Below, piece after piece: positions 7,590-14,408 of a DNA stretch of 18,644 nucleotides. The notes below the pieces were generated by a model. It had not been told where the DNA came from. It saw nothing but the letters and a program-made list of their open reading frames with translations, and ran no database searches. Origin of the DNA: DATKWF01 sp035529715. GTDB lineage: Bacteria; Chloroflexota; Dehalococcoidia; Dehalococcoidales; RBG-16-60-22. The stretch covers positions 1 through 18,644 of the forward strand of contig DATKWF010000030.1 of the NCBI GenBank assembly GCA_035529715.1, given 5' to 3'. The position numbers were made by a program, and so were the translations under genes. Every line of letters starts with the position of its first letter. Positions within the stretch are counted from its first letter, which is position 1.

Positions 7590-8399
7590 ATGCCACATAT
7601 ACAAGCTAATAACATAACCATATACTATGAGCAAGATGGCTCAGGGCCAGCTATGGTGTGGGCGCATGGACTGATGGGGAGCCTGCATGGCTGGGATGAA
7701 ACCTCAAATTACTTCCGGGACCGCTTTCAGGTCATCGCTTACGATGGTCGTGGTCACGGGCGCTCAGAAAAACCAATCAACCCGGAGGCATATTCCCAGG
7801 ATATCATGGTGGAGGATATGAAAGGACTCCTGGATAGCTTAAACATTGAGAAGGCCATCGTGGGCGGACACTCTATGGGCAGTAACATAGCTCTTAACTT
7901 TGCCTTGAAATATCCGGAACGTTGCCTGGGCTTAATCCCGGTGGGGATTGGCACTGGCTCATCAGACCAACAATGGTGGAAGGATTATTTTGCTAATCTG
8001 GCTGATGTTGCCGAAAAACATGGCATGAGAGCAGTACTGGAAGAGGTTAAAAAAGTGCCCTCGTGGGCGCCTGTTCTGCAAGACCCAAAACTGGGGCCAC
8101 TGGTCAGTCGGGAGTTGCTGGGTAACTGCTCTCAGGCAATCGCCAGTACTATCCGTGGAGTGGTAAGAGCTCGGCCCTCTATTTTTCAACTGGAGCCCAA
8201 GCTAATAAAATGTCCGGTGCCGACACTCGTGGTTTGCAGTGATGCAGATAAGCCGGTGATTGAATGCTCCCGGGTTATGGTGGAGAAGATGCCTCATGCC
8301 CAGATGGTAGTGGTATCAGCTAAAAGCCACTGGACCCACATGGAATCCCCTGACGGATTCCTTCAGGTAGTGGATGACTTCGTATCCAAGCTTATCTGA
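7590..8399 (+). CDS. alpha/beta hydrolase
   Basis: The 269 residues show a complete alpha/beta hydrolase fold. The oxyanion region is VWAHGLMGS at 23-31. DGRGHGRS at 52-59 is the usual turn after strand 4. The nucleophile elbow GHSMG carries S95. D218 or D220 lies in CSDAD at the end of strand 7. SHWTHMESPDGF follows, with H247 the likely catalytic base, five residues before E252 as in C-C bond hydrolases and esterases. There is no signal peptide, so it is cytoplasmic. GGGAGGT precedes the ATG. The family covers esterases, lactonases, haloperoxidases and meta-cleavage hydrolases, and the sequence does not say which. Its position between the Fe-S reductase-like gene and fdhD on the same strand suggests one transcript. 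Confidence 0.85.
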   Translation: MPHIQANNITIYYEQDGSGPAMVWAHGLMGSLHGWDETSNYFRDRFQVIAYDGRGHGRSEKPINPEAYSQDIMVEDMKGLLDSLNIEKAIVGGHSMGSNIALNFALKYPERCLGLIPVGIGTGSSDQQWWKDYFANLADVAEKHGMRAVLEEVKKVPSWAPVLQDPKLGPLVSRELLGNCSQAIASTIRGVVRARPSIFQLEPKLIKCPVPTLVVCSDADKPVIECSRVMVEKMPHAQMVVVSAKSHWTHMESPDGFLQVVDDFVSKLI

Positions 8400-8456
8400 T
8401 TATGAGTGGCAAATCCAGAGCAGAGCAGAGCGGTAAAAAATTAAGTTAAATGGGAA

Positions 8457-9266
8457 TTGCACAGTAATATGGAAGAGCCAATTGATGAGCTGATAACTAA
8501 AGGTATTGCCCCCAATGTGAACTGCGACCTCTTTTCCGGGGAGGGGTGGCACCGGGAAACCGTTGCCGCACCCTGTGAGATGCCGCTAACTGTCTTTATA
8601 AATGGGCAGGAAACAGTTACTCTCCTGTGTACCCCGGCTATGTTAACTCAACTCGTCCTTGGCTTTCTATATTCAGAGGGGATTATTGATAACATGCATG
8701 AAGTAGCCAGCATGCGGGTTTGCGAGGACGAACCAATTGCTGATGTCAGACTGGCTAAGGCTGAATTTACACTGCCACCCCGGCGCACACTGGCTTCGGG
8801 CTGTGGGAGCAGCATAAGTTTCAAGCCTCAAGGGGAAAGAGTAGATTCAAATCTGGTGGTTACGCCGAAAGAAGTACTATCGCTGATGAAGCAACTGTAC
8901 CAGCGGCAGGACTTGTTTCAGCGAAGTGGGGGCATCCACAGTTCGGCTCTCTGTGACCGCAAGCAAATATTAGTTATGGCTGAGGACATTGGGCGTCACA
9001 ATACGCTGGATAAGATTATGGGTGAATGCCTGATGAGGAAACTGCCAACTCAAGATGGCATCTTACTAACCACGGGACGCATATCTTCTGAAATGCTGCT
9101 TAAGGCGGTAAGAATGAAGGTCCCGATAGTTGTTTCACGTAGTTCACCCACCGAGCTGGCTATCTCGCTCGGCAATGAGCTGGGCGTTACCATAATTGGC
9201 TACGCCCGGGGCAGTCGCCTCTCTGTTTTCTCCGGTGGAGAACGATTACTGTCCGCTGGCAACTAA
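8457..9266 (+). CDS. fdhD: formate dehydrogenase accessory sulfurtransferase
   Basis: FdhD passes sulfur from a cysteine desulfurase to the Mo/W-bis-pterin cofactor of formate dehydrogenase, which is needed for activity. Family motifs are clear: the N-terminal REtVAAPCEMPLTVFING, GFLYSEGII, GGIHSSAL, EDIGRHNTLDKIMG, TTGRISSEM and SRSSPTELAI. The usual CxxC loop appears as SGCGSS, keeping the first cysteine (C116) but with Ser at the second position (S119). Length 269 is normal. The start is uncertain: TTG at 8457 or the ATG at 8469, neither with a strong ribosome binding site. It lies 57 bases after the hydrolase, in a CAGAGC-repeated spacer, and converges on the oxidoreductase at 9352. No formate dehydrogenase is in the window, so its client lies elsewhere. 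Confidence 0.93.
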   Translation: MHSNMEEPIDELITKGIAPNVNCDLFSGEGWHRETVAAPCEMPLTVFINGQETVTLLCTPAMLTQLVLGFLYSEGIIDNMHEVASMRVCEDEPIADVRLAKAEFTLPPRRTLASGCGSSISFKPQGERVDSNLVVTPKEVLSLMKQLYQRQDLFQRSGGIHSSALCDRKQILVMAEDIGRHNTLDKIMGECLMRKLPTQDGILLTTGRISSEMLLKAVRMKVPIVVSRSSPTELAISLGNELGVTIIGYARGSRLSVFSGGERLLSAGN

Positions 9267-9351
9267 TTCCTATCAGCGGTGAAAGCTGACTCGTCCACTC
9301 CCTCTGCGGTTGGCCTGGCACCCATTTCGTGACCGTAAATACCGGCAAACT

Positions 9352-11202
9352 CTATGTCTTCAGGTCGCCTATGAGATGTTCCAGCCCAAGTTCTTTAAGT
9401 GTCTCTGGTAAGGGTAATCCTGTATTTTTATCCCAGCCCACAATTTTGTAGAAATTGCTTCTCATAGCATCCCAGTCGGGCAAAATAGACTTACCCTCTA
9501 ATGGTCCGTCTACCGGCGTGGAACCATATCTTGGTGACGGCTTATCCATATCCGGGGTCAGTCCGCACTTGAGATTATATAGTCTCATCATATTAGCGGC
9601 CCGGCGACCTACCTTCAGGCATTCATCAAAGGTGAAATCCCAGCCGGTAGCTGCATTCAGTGCCTGACATAATAGTGGGATGTTGCCACAGGAGGTAAAC
9701 CAGCAGACCACTACCGAGTCAACGAATGACAGGGTACCAGTGCTCTTACCGATAGCGGTTGAAATTTGCTCTCCCGAGTGCTGGTCAAAGCTGGTTTCCA
9801 GTCCGTAAGGGGTAAGGTCAAGCAGAAGAAGCTGGTTTTGCAGGGTGGAGGTATCAGAGATACAGGTATCCAGCATCTCCCACCACTTTACCCGATGGTC
9901 ATGCCCTCGGGGGGTATTGCCCTTCATGGTGTGGATGGCCATTTTGGTAGCCTCCCCGCCCACTTTCTCGGCAGCACGTTTGACCCCTTCTGCCAGAACG
10001 TCACCAAAGCCGCGGCGGTAGGCAATGTTCTTGAATAAAGCGCTCGTTGCCTCCACGTTGCCCCAGGTCATCTCAAGCCCATCCAGGTCCTTTGCGGTAA
10101 GCAATCCTTTCTCGTAACATTCCATAACCCAGCCCACCAGCCAGCCGCCTTCGTTGCAATCAAAGCCCAGACGGTCAGCTTCATTCGCCAGCACAACCGT
10201 GGCACCAAAATCAGTTACTCCAATTTGAGGTCCCCAGGCAGCGCTCTGCTCATATTCCGGTTCTTTACCAAAGAAGCCGGCGTAAGGTCCTTCAACAACC
10301 TTGGCGTGCACGTGGTGTGTTGATGGACAGGCCCAGCAGGGGAAATTGGTTGTCTCAAGTCGTTCCCGGGTAAAATTCTCTGCCTCCGGGAACAGGCACG
10401 TGGTGTAGTTTTTGGTTGGAACTGTGCCTCCCTTTACCGTACGGGGTATCAGGCGGCCTGTGCCCCAGTTAAAGATTTCACCGCCCATTGCTTTTTTGAA
10501 GGCCTCAATTAGTTGTTTGCCGGCATCTCTTAATTTGTTATTATCAGCAACTTCCACCTTGCCGCCACTTTTAGAGACCGCAATCGCCTTCAGTTTCTTG
10601 GAGCCCATTACTGCCCCGGTGCCGTTGTGCGGGGCTGCATGACCGTCATCACCAAAGATTCCAGCGAATCTGACCAGGTTTTCACCTGCCGGCCCGATGC
10701 CGAATACACTCATGCCTCTATCAGCAAAACCAAGGTCTTTTTTGATGGAGCGCTCGGTTTCCCAGGTATCCTGGCCAACCAGGTGACGACCATCCCTCAA
10801 TTCAGCTTTACCATCATGCACATAAAGGTATTTCCAATCAGAAGCTGCACCTTGAATCAGTATGCCATCAAAGCCGGAAAACTTGAGATAGGCACCGAAA
10901 AAGCCGTTGGCCTGACTGGAAGTGATGCCGCCGGTCATAGCTCCCTTGGTGACTACGGAGAAGCAGGCTGAACCGGCCATTCTGGTGCCGCCTAATGGCC
11001 CAGAGCCGAGGTAAATGCGATTTTCCGGGTCTGCCCAGTCCTTCTTCGGGTCAACCTCATCGTAAATGTATTTCACCCCCAGCGCCGTGCCGCCAAGGAA
11101 TTTGCGGAGCACTGCTTCATCCAGAGTTTCTTCCCAGACTTTCTCTTTACTCAAGTCAACCCTGAGGATTTTTCCGGTCGTACCATAAAGTTTAGGGCTC
11201 AT
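9352..11202 (-). CDS. aldehyde:ferredoxin oxidoreductase family, one cluster Cys replaced by His
   Basis: These tungsten-pterin enzymes oxidise aldehydes to carboxylic acids with ferredoxin as acceptor, or reduce acids in reverse, in the cytoplasm of anaerobes. The 616 residues cover the whole family: N-terminal pterin domain (about 1-210) with GSGPLGGTRMAGS at 67-79, GGITSS.ANG and FSGFDGILIQG, then the two AOR helical domains. The [4Fe-4S] ligands of Pyrococcus AOR (CxxCxxxC plus a late Cys) correspond to C289, C292, H296 and C500, in FPCWACPSTHH and VVVCWFTSCG. The third ligand is therefore His. DTCISD near 445-450 lies where many family members have a similar segment by the active site. 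AGGAGGAA precedes the ATG. It is downstream of the PPC gene, 98 bases away, likely on one transcript. The substrate cannot be told; aldehyde, formaldehyde, glyceraldehyde-phosphate and enoyl/aryl-CoA subfamilies exist. Confidence 0.9.
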   Translation of the reverse strand: MSPKLYGTTGKILRVDLSKEKVWEETLDEAVLRKFLGGTALGVKYIYDEVDPKKDWADPENRIYLGSGPLGGTRMAGSACFSVVTKGAMTGGITSSQANGFFGAYLKFSGFDGILIQGAASDWKYLYVHDGKAELRDGRHLVGQDTWETERSIKKDLGFADRGMSVFGIGPAGENLVRFAGIFGDDGHAAPHNGTGAVMGSKKLKAIAVSKSGGKVEVADNNKLRDAGKQLIEAFKKAMGGEIFNWGTGRLIPRTVKGGTVPTKNYTTCLFPEAENFTRERLETTNFPCWACPSTHHVHAKVVEGPYAGFFGKEPEYEQSAAWGPQIGVTDFGATVVLANEADRLGFDCNEGGWLVGWVMECYEKGLLTAKDLDGLEMTWGNVEATSALFKNIAYRRGFGDVLAEGVKRAAEKVGGEATKMAIHTMKGNTPRGHDHRVKWWEMLDTCISDTSTLQNQLLLLDLTPYGLETSFDQHSGEQISTAIGKSTGTLSFVDSVVVCWFTSCGNIPLLCQALNAATGWDFTFDECLKVGRRAANMMRLYNLKCGLTPDMDKPSPRYGSTPVDGPLEGKSILPDWDAMRSNFYKIVGWDKNTGLPLPETLKELGLEHLIGDLKT

Positions 11203-11268
11203 AGATTGTTCCTCCTGCTCTCCTTTGTCTCCGAAAATAATTTATCTTCGGGTACTACTTTTTATAGC

Positions 11269-11285
11269 ACTTTATTAAATAAAGT
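11269..11285. repeat. 17-base perfect palindrome upstream of the oxidoreductase gene
   Basis: ACTTTATT and AATAAAGT flank a single A in the 98-base gap between the PPC gene and the oxidoreductase. On the minus strand it is followed at once by TGCTATAAA, an extended -10-like sequence, and then by CCGAA/TTCGG arms (11231-11251). This may be an operator over an internal promoter, or a processing hairpin between two co-transcribed genes. Confidence 0.35.
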
Positions 11286-11300
11286 ATTAGATTTAGACGA

Positions 11301-11783
11301 TTAAGGCTTCTCCGGGCTAAACAGAGGCAGGCCGACTTCCTCGTTGTACCTCCGCATCAGTTTAACATCAGCTATCTCACCGATAACTGCATCCAGGGTA
11401 GCCAGAATAGGATTTTCGCCGGGTACGATATGTCCACCGTAAATCTTTCCATCTTTGTCACAAAAAGAGCCGTGAAGGTGAAGGACGGTCTCGCCGGTAT
11501 CTGTCTCAAATATGATGCCCTGAACACCGAGAATTTCAATGGGGCCGGGAAACGTTGCGGGTTCGGTATAAGCGGCGCCCATCTTTGCTTTCTCATCGGG
11601 AGCAAGTATCTGAATCGTTAGTTTGCGCAAACTGCCTATGGCTGATATCAAATTTCCATAACGAACGCCGTTATCCTCGCAGACTTTCTTAATGCCGTTC
11701 ATCAAGTCTGTTCCCGGGAGCAGTCGCAATGGTACTATTCTGCCATACTTTCCGCATACGTGCTGTGTCCTGATTTCTGCCAT
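11301..11783 (-). CDS. PPC/DUF296 domain protein
   Basis: The 160-residue protein is a stand-alone PPC (DUF296) domain, the trimeric fold also found in plant AT-hook proteins. Evidence is GNLISAIGSLRK at 43-54, IEILGVQGII at 82-91, LHLHGSFCD at 101-109 and GGHIVPGENPILATLDAVIGE around 116-136. H102, H104 and H118 are the conserved metal-binding histidines of bacterial members. There is no AT-hook, so DNA binding is not implied, and the function of bacterial homologues is not settled. AAGGAGG lies about ten bases before the ATG. The gene is first in a transcript with the tungsten oxidoreductase, behind a consensus promoter, so a role in metabolite or regulatory binding linked to that enzyme is a reasonable guess only. 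Confidence 0.88.
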   Translation of the reverse strand: MAEIRTQHVCGKYGRIVPLRLLPGTDLMNGIKKVCEDNGVRYGNLISAIGSLRKLTIQILAPDEKAKMGAAYTEPATFPGPIEILGVQGIIFETDTGETVLHLHGSFCDKDGKIYGGHIVPGENPILATLDAVIGEIADVKLMRRYNEEVGLPLFSPEKP

Positions 11784-11855
11784 GTTATTCCGTCCTCCTT
11801 ACTGTTATTTGTATACTTGTTTAAATGTCATGCTGATGAAGCAAACCAATTGGAA

Positions 11856-11884
11856 ATTATAGGTTACTGGCCAGCTATTGTCAA
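11856..11884 (-). promoter_or_regulatory. perfect consensus sigma-70 promoter for PPC-oxidoreductase
   Basis: On the minus strand TTGACA (11884-11879), a 17-base spacer and TATAAT (11861-11856) match the consensus at all twelve positions. Transcription would start near 11849, inside a CCAATTGG palindrome (11846-11853), leaving an untranslated leader of about 65 bases before the PPC start codon. A promoter this strong with a palindrome at its start point suggests control by a repressor, which is inference. Confidence 0.75.
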
Positions 11885-11906
11885 GAATAGGTTGGGCATA
11901 AAAATA

Positions 11907-13151
11907 TTAACTAATCACCCGGTTAGTTTCAAACGATTTAGGTTTCACCGCCAGGAAGAGCGCTATTGCTGACAGCCCCAGGCTGGTTAAAGCGATGCCG
12001 CTAAATACTTCAGCGATACCGAAAACATCCATGAAGTGCCCGGCAACCGGTTGTATCAGGCTGACACCTTCTGTGCATAGACCGAAGAAGATGCCATATA
12101 CCGTCGCCCGGAGATGTGGTGGAACAGTATCCATGAGAAATGCCTGTACTGCTGCCGACCGCATATACATGAGCATGCCGAACAAAATAAGAGATATTAT
12201 TAGTCCGGCATTAAATGGTAATTTGGTAAGTAAGTATAAAATTGGACCGATAGCCGCTAGTGCTAGAAGTATTGCCCTCTTTCTATCCCACCTATCAGAT
12301 AGCCATCCACCGAGCAGGCTGCCAGCTATACCGCCGCCCCTGGTCACACCTATCAACATGGCAGCGTAGGCAGGGATAACGTTATGCTTATCAACCAGAT
12401 ATATCGGTATAAATGCCATGGCACAGCCGACTACAAGATGCATGATAATGGCCAGACCGAAGATGATGGCAATAGGTCTTAGCACCTGTACTATGCTGGT
12501 GTTCTGGCGCTTTGATTGGGGTTTAGTATCGTCTTTAATTTGCGGGATACTATCTTTCGTTATTGTCAGCTGCCTGAATTTCTTCAACACCAAGGGAATA
12601 GCGACCAGGGCTGGAATGCTCAGGATTATAAAAGCAAAACGCCACCCAATCATCTCGGCTATAATTCCGCCTAGGATCGGTCCTATAGCAAAACCAATGC
12701 TACCGCCTACCATATGTAAAGCTATTGCCTTGCCTCTTCGGTTATAGTCAACCTGGCTGGATAGTACTGATACCGCTGAAGGGTGATAGGCGCCCGAAAA
12801 AATTCCCATAATAATCAGGATGAACAGCATGGGATAATATGCCGGACTTAAACCGATAGCCAGGGTGGTAAGACCAACACCGGTCAAGCCTATCGCTATC
12901 ACTTTGTGTCGACTAAACCGGTCACCAAGCCAGCCACCTGGAAATTGAGAAAGACCGGAGGTAACGGTGAGGGCAGAAAGAAGTAACCCAGATTGCAGGT
13001 AGTTTAGCCCCAGTCCTTCTTTAATCAGCGGTAGCAAAGCTGCCAGCAGGCCAAGGCACAAGTCGTGGTTGAAGTGGATGTAAGTAAAAAAAGTAGTGGT
13101 CTTGCCGCCCCACTGACGGAAAACATTTCCCAAATTTCTATCTTTGATCAA
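11907..13151 (-). CDS. MFS transporter
   Basis: A 414-residue major facilitator superfamily permease with about twelve hydrophobic segments. The loop-2 signature GGWLGDRFSRHK (72-83) and its repeat in the second half, GGWLSDRWDRKR (281-292), mark the two six-helix bundles. The hydrophilic Lys/Gln-rich stretch at about 191-220 is the central cytoplasmic loop. The substrate cannot be read from sequence. It is the last gene of the homocysteine-related minus-strand run, 27 bases after the UPF0280 gene. That position raises the possibility of transport of a sulfur or amino acid compound, or of a drug or acid unrelated to the pathway. The start is TTG with only a weak GAGAGA upstream, so the exact N-terminus is uncertain. 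Confidence 0.88.
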   Translation of the reverse strand: MIKDRNLGNVFRQWGGKTTTFFTYIHFNHDLCLGLLAALLPLIKEGLGLNYLQSGLLLSALTVTSGLSQFPGGWLGDRFSRHKVIAIGLTGVGLTTLAIGLSPAYYPMLFILIIMGIFSGAYHPSAVSVLSSQVDYNRRGKAIALHMVGGSIGFAIGPILGGIIAEMIGWRFAFIILSIPALVAIPLVLKKFRQLTITKDSIPQIKDDTKPQSKRQNTSIVQVLRPIAIIFGLAIIMHLVVGCAMAFIPIYLVDKHNVIPAYAAMLIGVTRGGGIAGSLLGGWLSDRWDRKRAILLALAAIGPILYLLTKLPFNAGLIISLILFGMLMYMRSAAVQAFLMDTVPPHLRATVYGIFFGLCTEGVSLIQPVAGHFMDVFGIAEVFSGIALTSLGLSAIALFLAVKPKSFETNRVIS

Positions 13152-13178
13152 TAGATGTCTCTCTGTCTAAACGAATTA

Positions 13179-13907
13179 CTACACCGAAGTCTGGCGAATT
13201 CTTACTTTCCCCCATATCCCGATATCGTCATCCTTAATGATTACCACCCCACTTACACCCTTCATATCTTTAGCAAGCTCAATCCCGCTATTGATATCAG
13301 CCGGTTGGTTAATTAAGTTGCCGATAGCCGTAGCTGCCGCATCAGCTATGGTAGCTGACTTTGAAAGCACGATAACTGCATCAGCCTTGCCGTAACTTAA
13401 AGAGTGTCCCACTGTGCCTGAAGAAGTGCAAATTCCCAGCGGTGTTTCTCCGCCATTGATTTCCAGCCCGATTTTACCGCTCAAGGGGGAGTTACCAGCG
13501 TAAATCCCTACTATCCTTTTCACCGAACTCTTCAGATAGATATCACCGCCGTTTTCCACAATTATATCAGGTGAGAAAGGGGCTAATTCATAACCAACGA
13601 ATTCAGCTATAGCCCCGGCTACCGAAGCCATGGGACCAACTCCGGCTATTTGGGCAGCTTCTGCCATCTGCCTGACGATATGTGGAGCATCCCCGGCAAC
13701 CGACAGGGGCTCGAGCGAAGTCAGAAAAACAGGGTGTCGCTCAATGTAGCTCTCCAGCTGGCGGCGATACTTTAATACCAACCGGTGAGCTTTCCTCTTC
13801 AGGTTAACTGTGGCACGTATATATAAGTCAGTTTCTTTGACAGTCACATTAAAGGAGGTTAAATCCCTACCTTCAACCCAGTGCCTATAAGTTCTTGGCT
13901 CATACAT
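13179..13907 (-). CDS. UPF0280 (COG2122) protein, sulfide assimilation factor
   Basis: This 242-residue protein is a UPF0280 member, distantly related to the flavin transferase ApbE. The family opening YEPRTYRHWVEGRDL and the core SVAGAIAEFVG, IIVENGGDIYLKS, CTSSGTVGHS and KSATIADAAATAIGN are all present. In Methanosarcina the COG2122 protein MA1715 is known to support homocysteine synthesis and efficient sulfide assimilation; that is family knowledge, not something seen here. It starts at ATG three bases after the ferredoxin stop codon, so translation is tightly coupled to the NIL-ferredoxin. The order DUF39, NIL-ferredoxin, UPF0280 supports the same role here. The biochemical reaction of this component is not established. 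Confidence 0.9.
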   Translation of the reverse strand: MYEPRTYRHWVEGRDLTSFNVTVKETDLYIRATVNLKRKAHRLVLKYRRQLESYIERHPVFLTSLEPLSVAGDAPHIVRQMAEAAQIAGVGPMASVAGAIAEFVGYELAPFSPDIIVENGGDIYLKSSVKRIVGIYAGNSPLSGKIGLEINGGETPLGICTSSGTVGHSLSYGKADAVIVLSKSATIADAAATAIGNLINQPADINSGIELAKDMKGVSGVVIIKDDDIGIWGKVRIRQTSV

Positions 13908-13910
13908 AAA

Positions 13911-14327
13911 CTAAAAATGCACTTCCATTGCTCTTGGCGGGCAAGCTTTTATACATAGTCCGCAGGCAATGCATTTCTCCTGGTCAAATTTAACCTGCCT
14001 GGTTTCGGGAGCAAGTTCAAAAGCGCCGGGAGGGCAAATGGTTATACAGGCACCACAATGAGTACACCTTTCTTCATTGCGGGTAACATCCTGACTGAGG
14101 GACTGGATTCTCAACCCGCTCTTAAGTAAAAACTTGATTCCCTTATCGTACTCTTTCTGCTCCCCCTTTAATGCCAGTACCATTAGCCCTTCCTCTTCTG
14201 GTTGCGAGGTAATTGAAGCTTTTAAGATGTTAAATTCCAGGTTGTAGTCTTTAACCAGCCGGTAGATTACTGGTTGTTCAACCAGGCGCTTTGGAAAACG
14301 CAGTACAATTCTTTTAGAAACAACCAT
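13911..14327 (-). CDS. NIL-domain 2x[4Fe-4S] ferredoxin, partner of the homocysteine synthase
   Basis: The 138-residue protein joins an N-terminal NIL domain (about 4-80), a small ligand-binding or dimerising fold, to a bacterial-type ferredoxin. The two cluster motifs are CTHCGACITICPP (C88, C91, C94, C98) and CIACGLCIKACPP (C119, C122, C125, C129). In Methanosarcina the matching protein (MA1822) works with the DUF39 protein in forming homocysteine from aspartate semialdehyde, probably by supplying electrons or handling sulfur. I take the ATG at 14327, because AGAGGTGAT lies four bases upstream. A GTG at 14336 is in frame but is itself part of that ribosome binding site. It follows the DUF39 gene after an 81-base gap with a hairpin. 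Confidence 0.93.
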   Translation of the reverse strand: MVVSKRIVLRFPKRLVEQPVIYRLVKDYNLEFNILKASITSQPEEEGLMVLALKGEQKEYDKGIKFLLKSGLRIQSLSQDVTRNEERCTHCGACITICPPGAFELAPETRQVKFDQEKCIACGLCIKACPPRAMEVHF

Positions 14328-14358
14328 TTTTATCACCTCTGTTGTTATTTAGCTTTAA

Positions 14359-14384
14359 AAGGGGAGCTCCCACTTCTACCCCTT
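14359..14384 (-). repeat. intercistronic hairpin between DUF39 and ferredoxin genes
   Basis: On the minus strand AAGGGG (14384-14379) pairs with CCCCTT (14364-14359), followed by TTTTAAA. The alternative palindrome GGGAGCTCCC lies within it. With its very short T-run it may act as a weak attenuator or a transcript-stabilising hairpin rather than a full terminator. Confidence 0.35.
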
Positions 14385-14408
14385 AGGCAAAAGTGAGAGC
14401 TTAAAACC

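Noticed and set aside
8450..8460. ATG at 8450 as the fdhD start
   Set aside because: It is out of frame with the FdhD reading frame. Only TTG 8457 or ATG 8469 can start the protein.
9267..9351. Open frame on the minus strand after the oxidoreductase stop (FAGIYGHEMGAR... ), and a TCAGC/GCTGA hairpin at 9273-9289
   Set aside because: The frame is under 35 codons with no proper start and overlaps the end of the oxidoreductase. The hairpin is only five pairs with no T-run, so neither a gene nor a terminator is supported.
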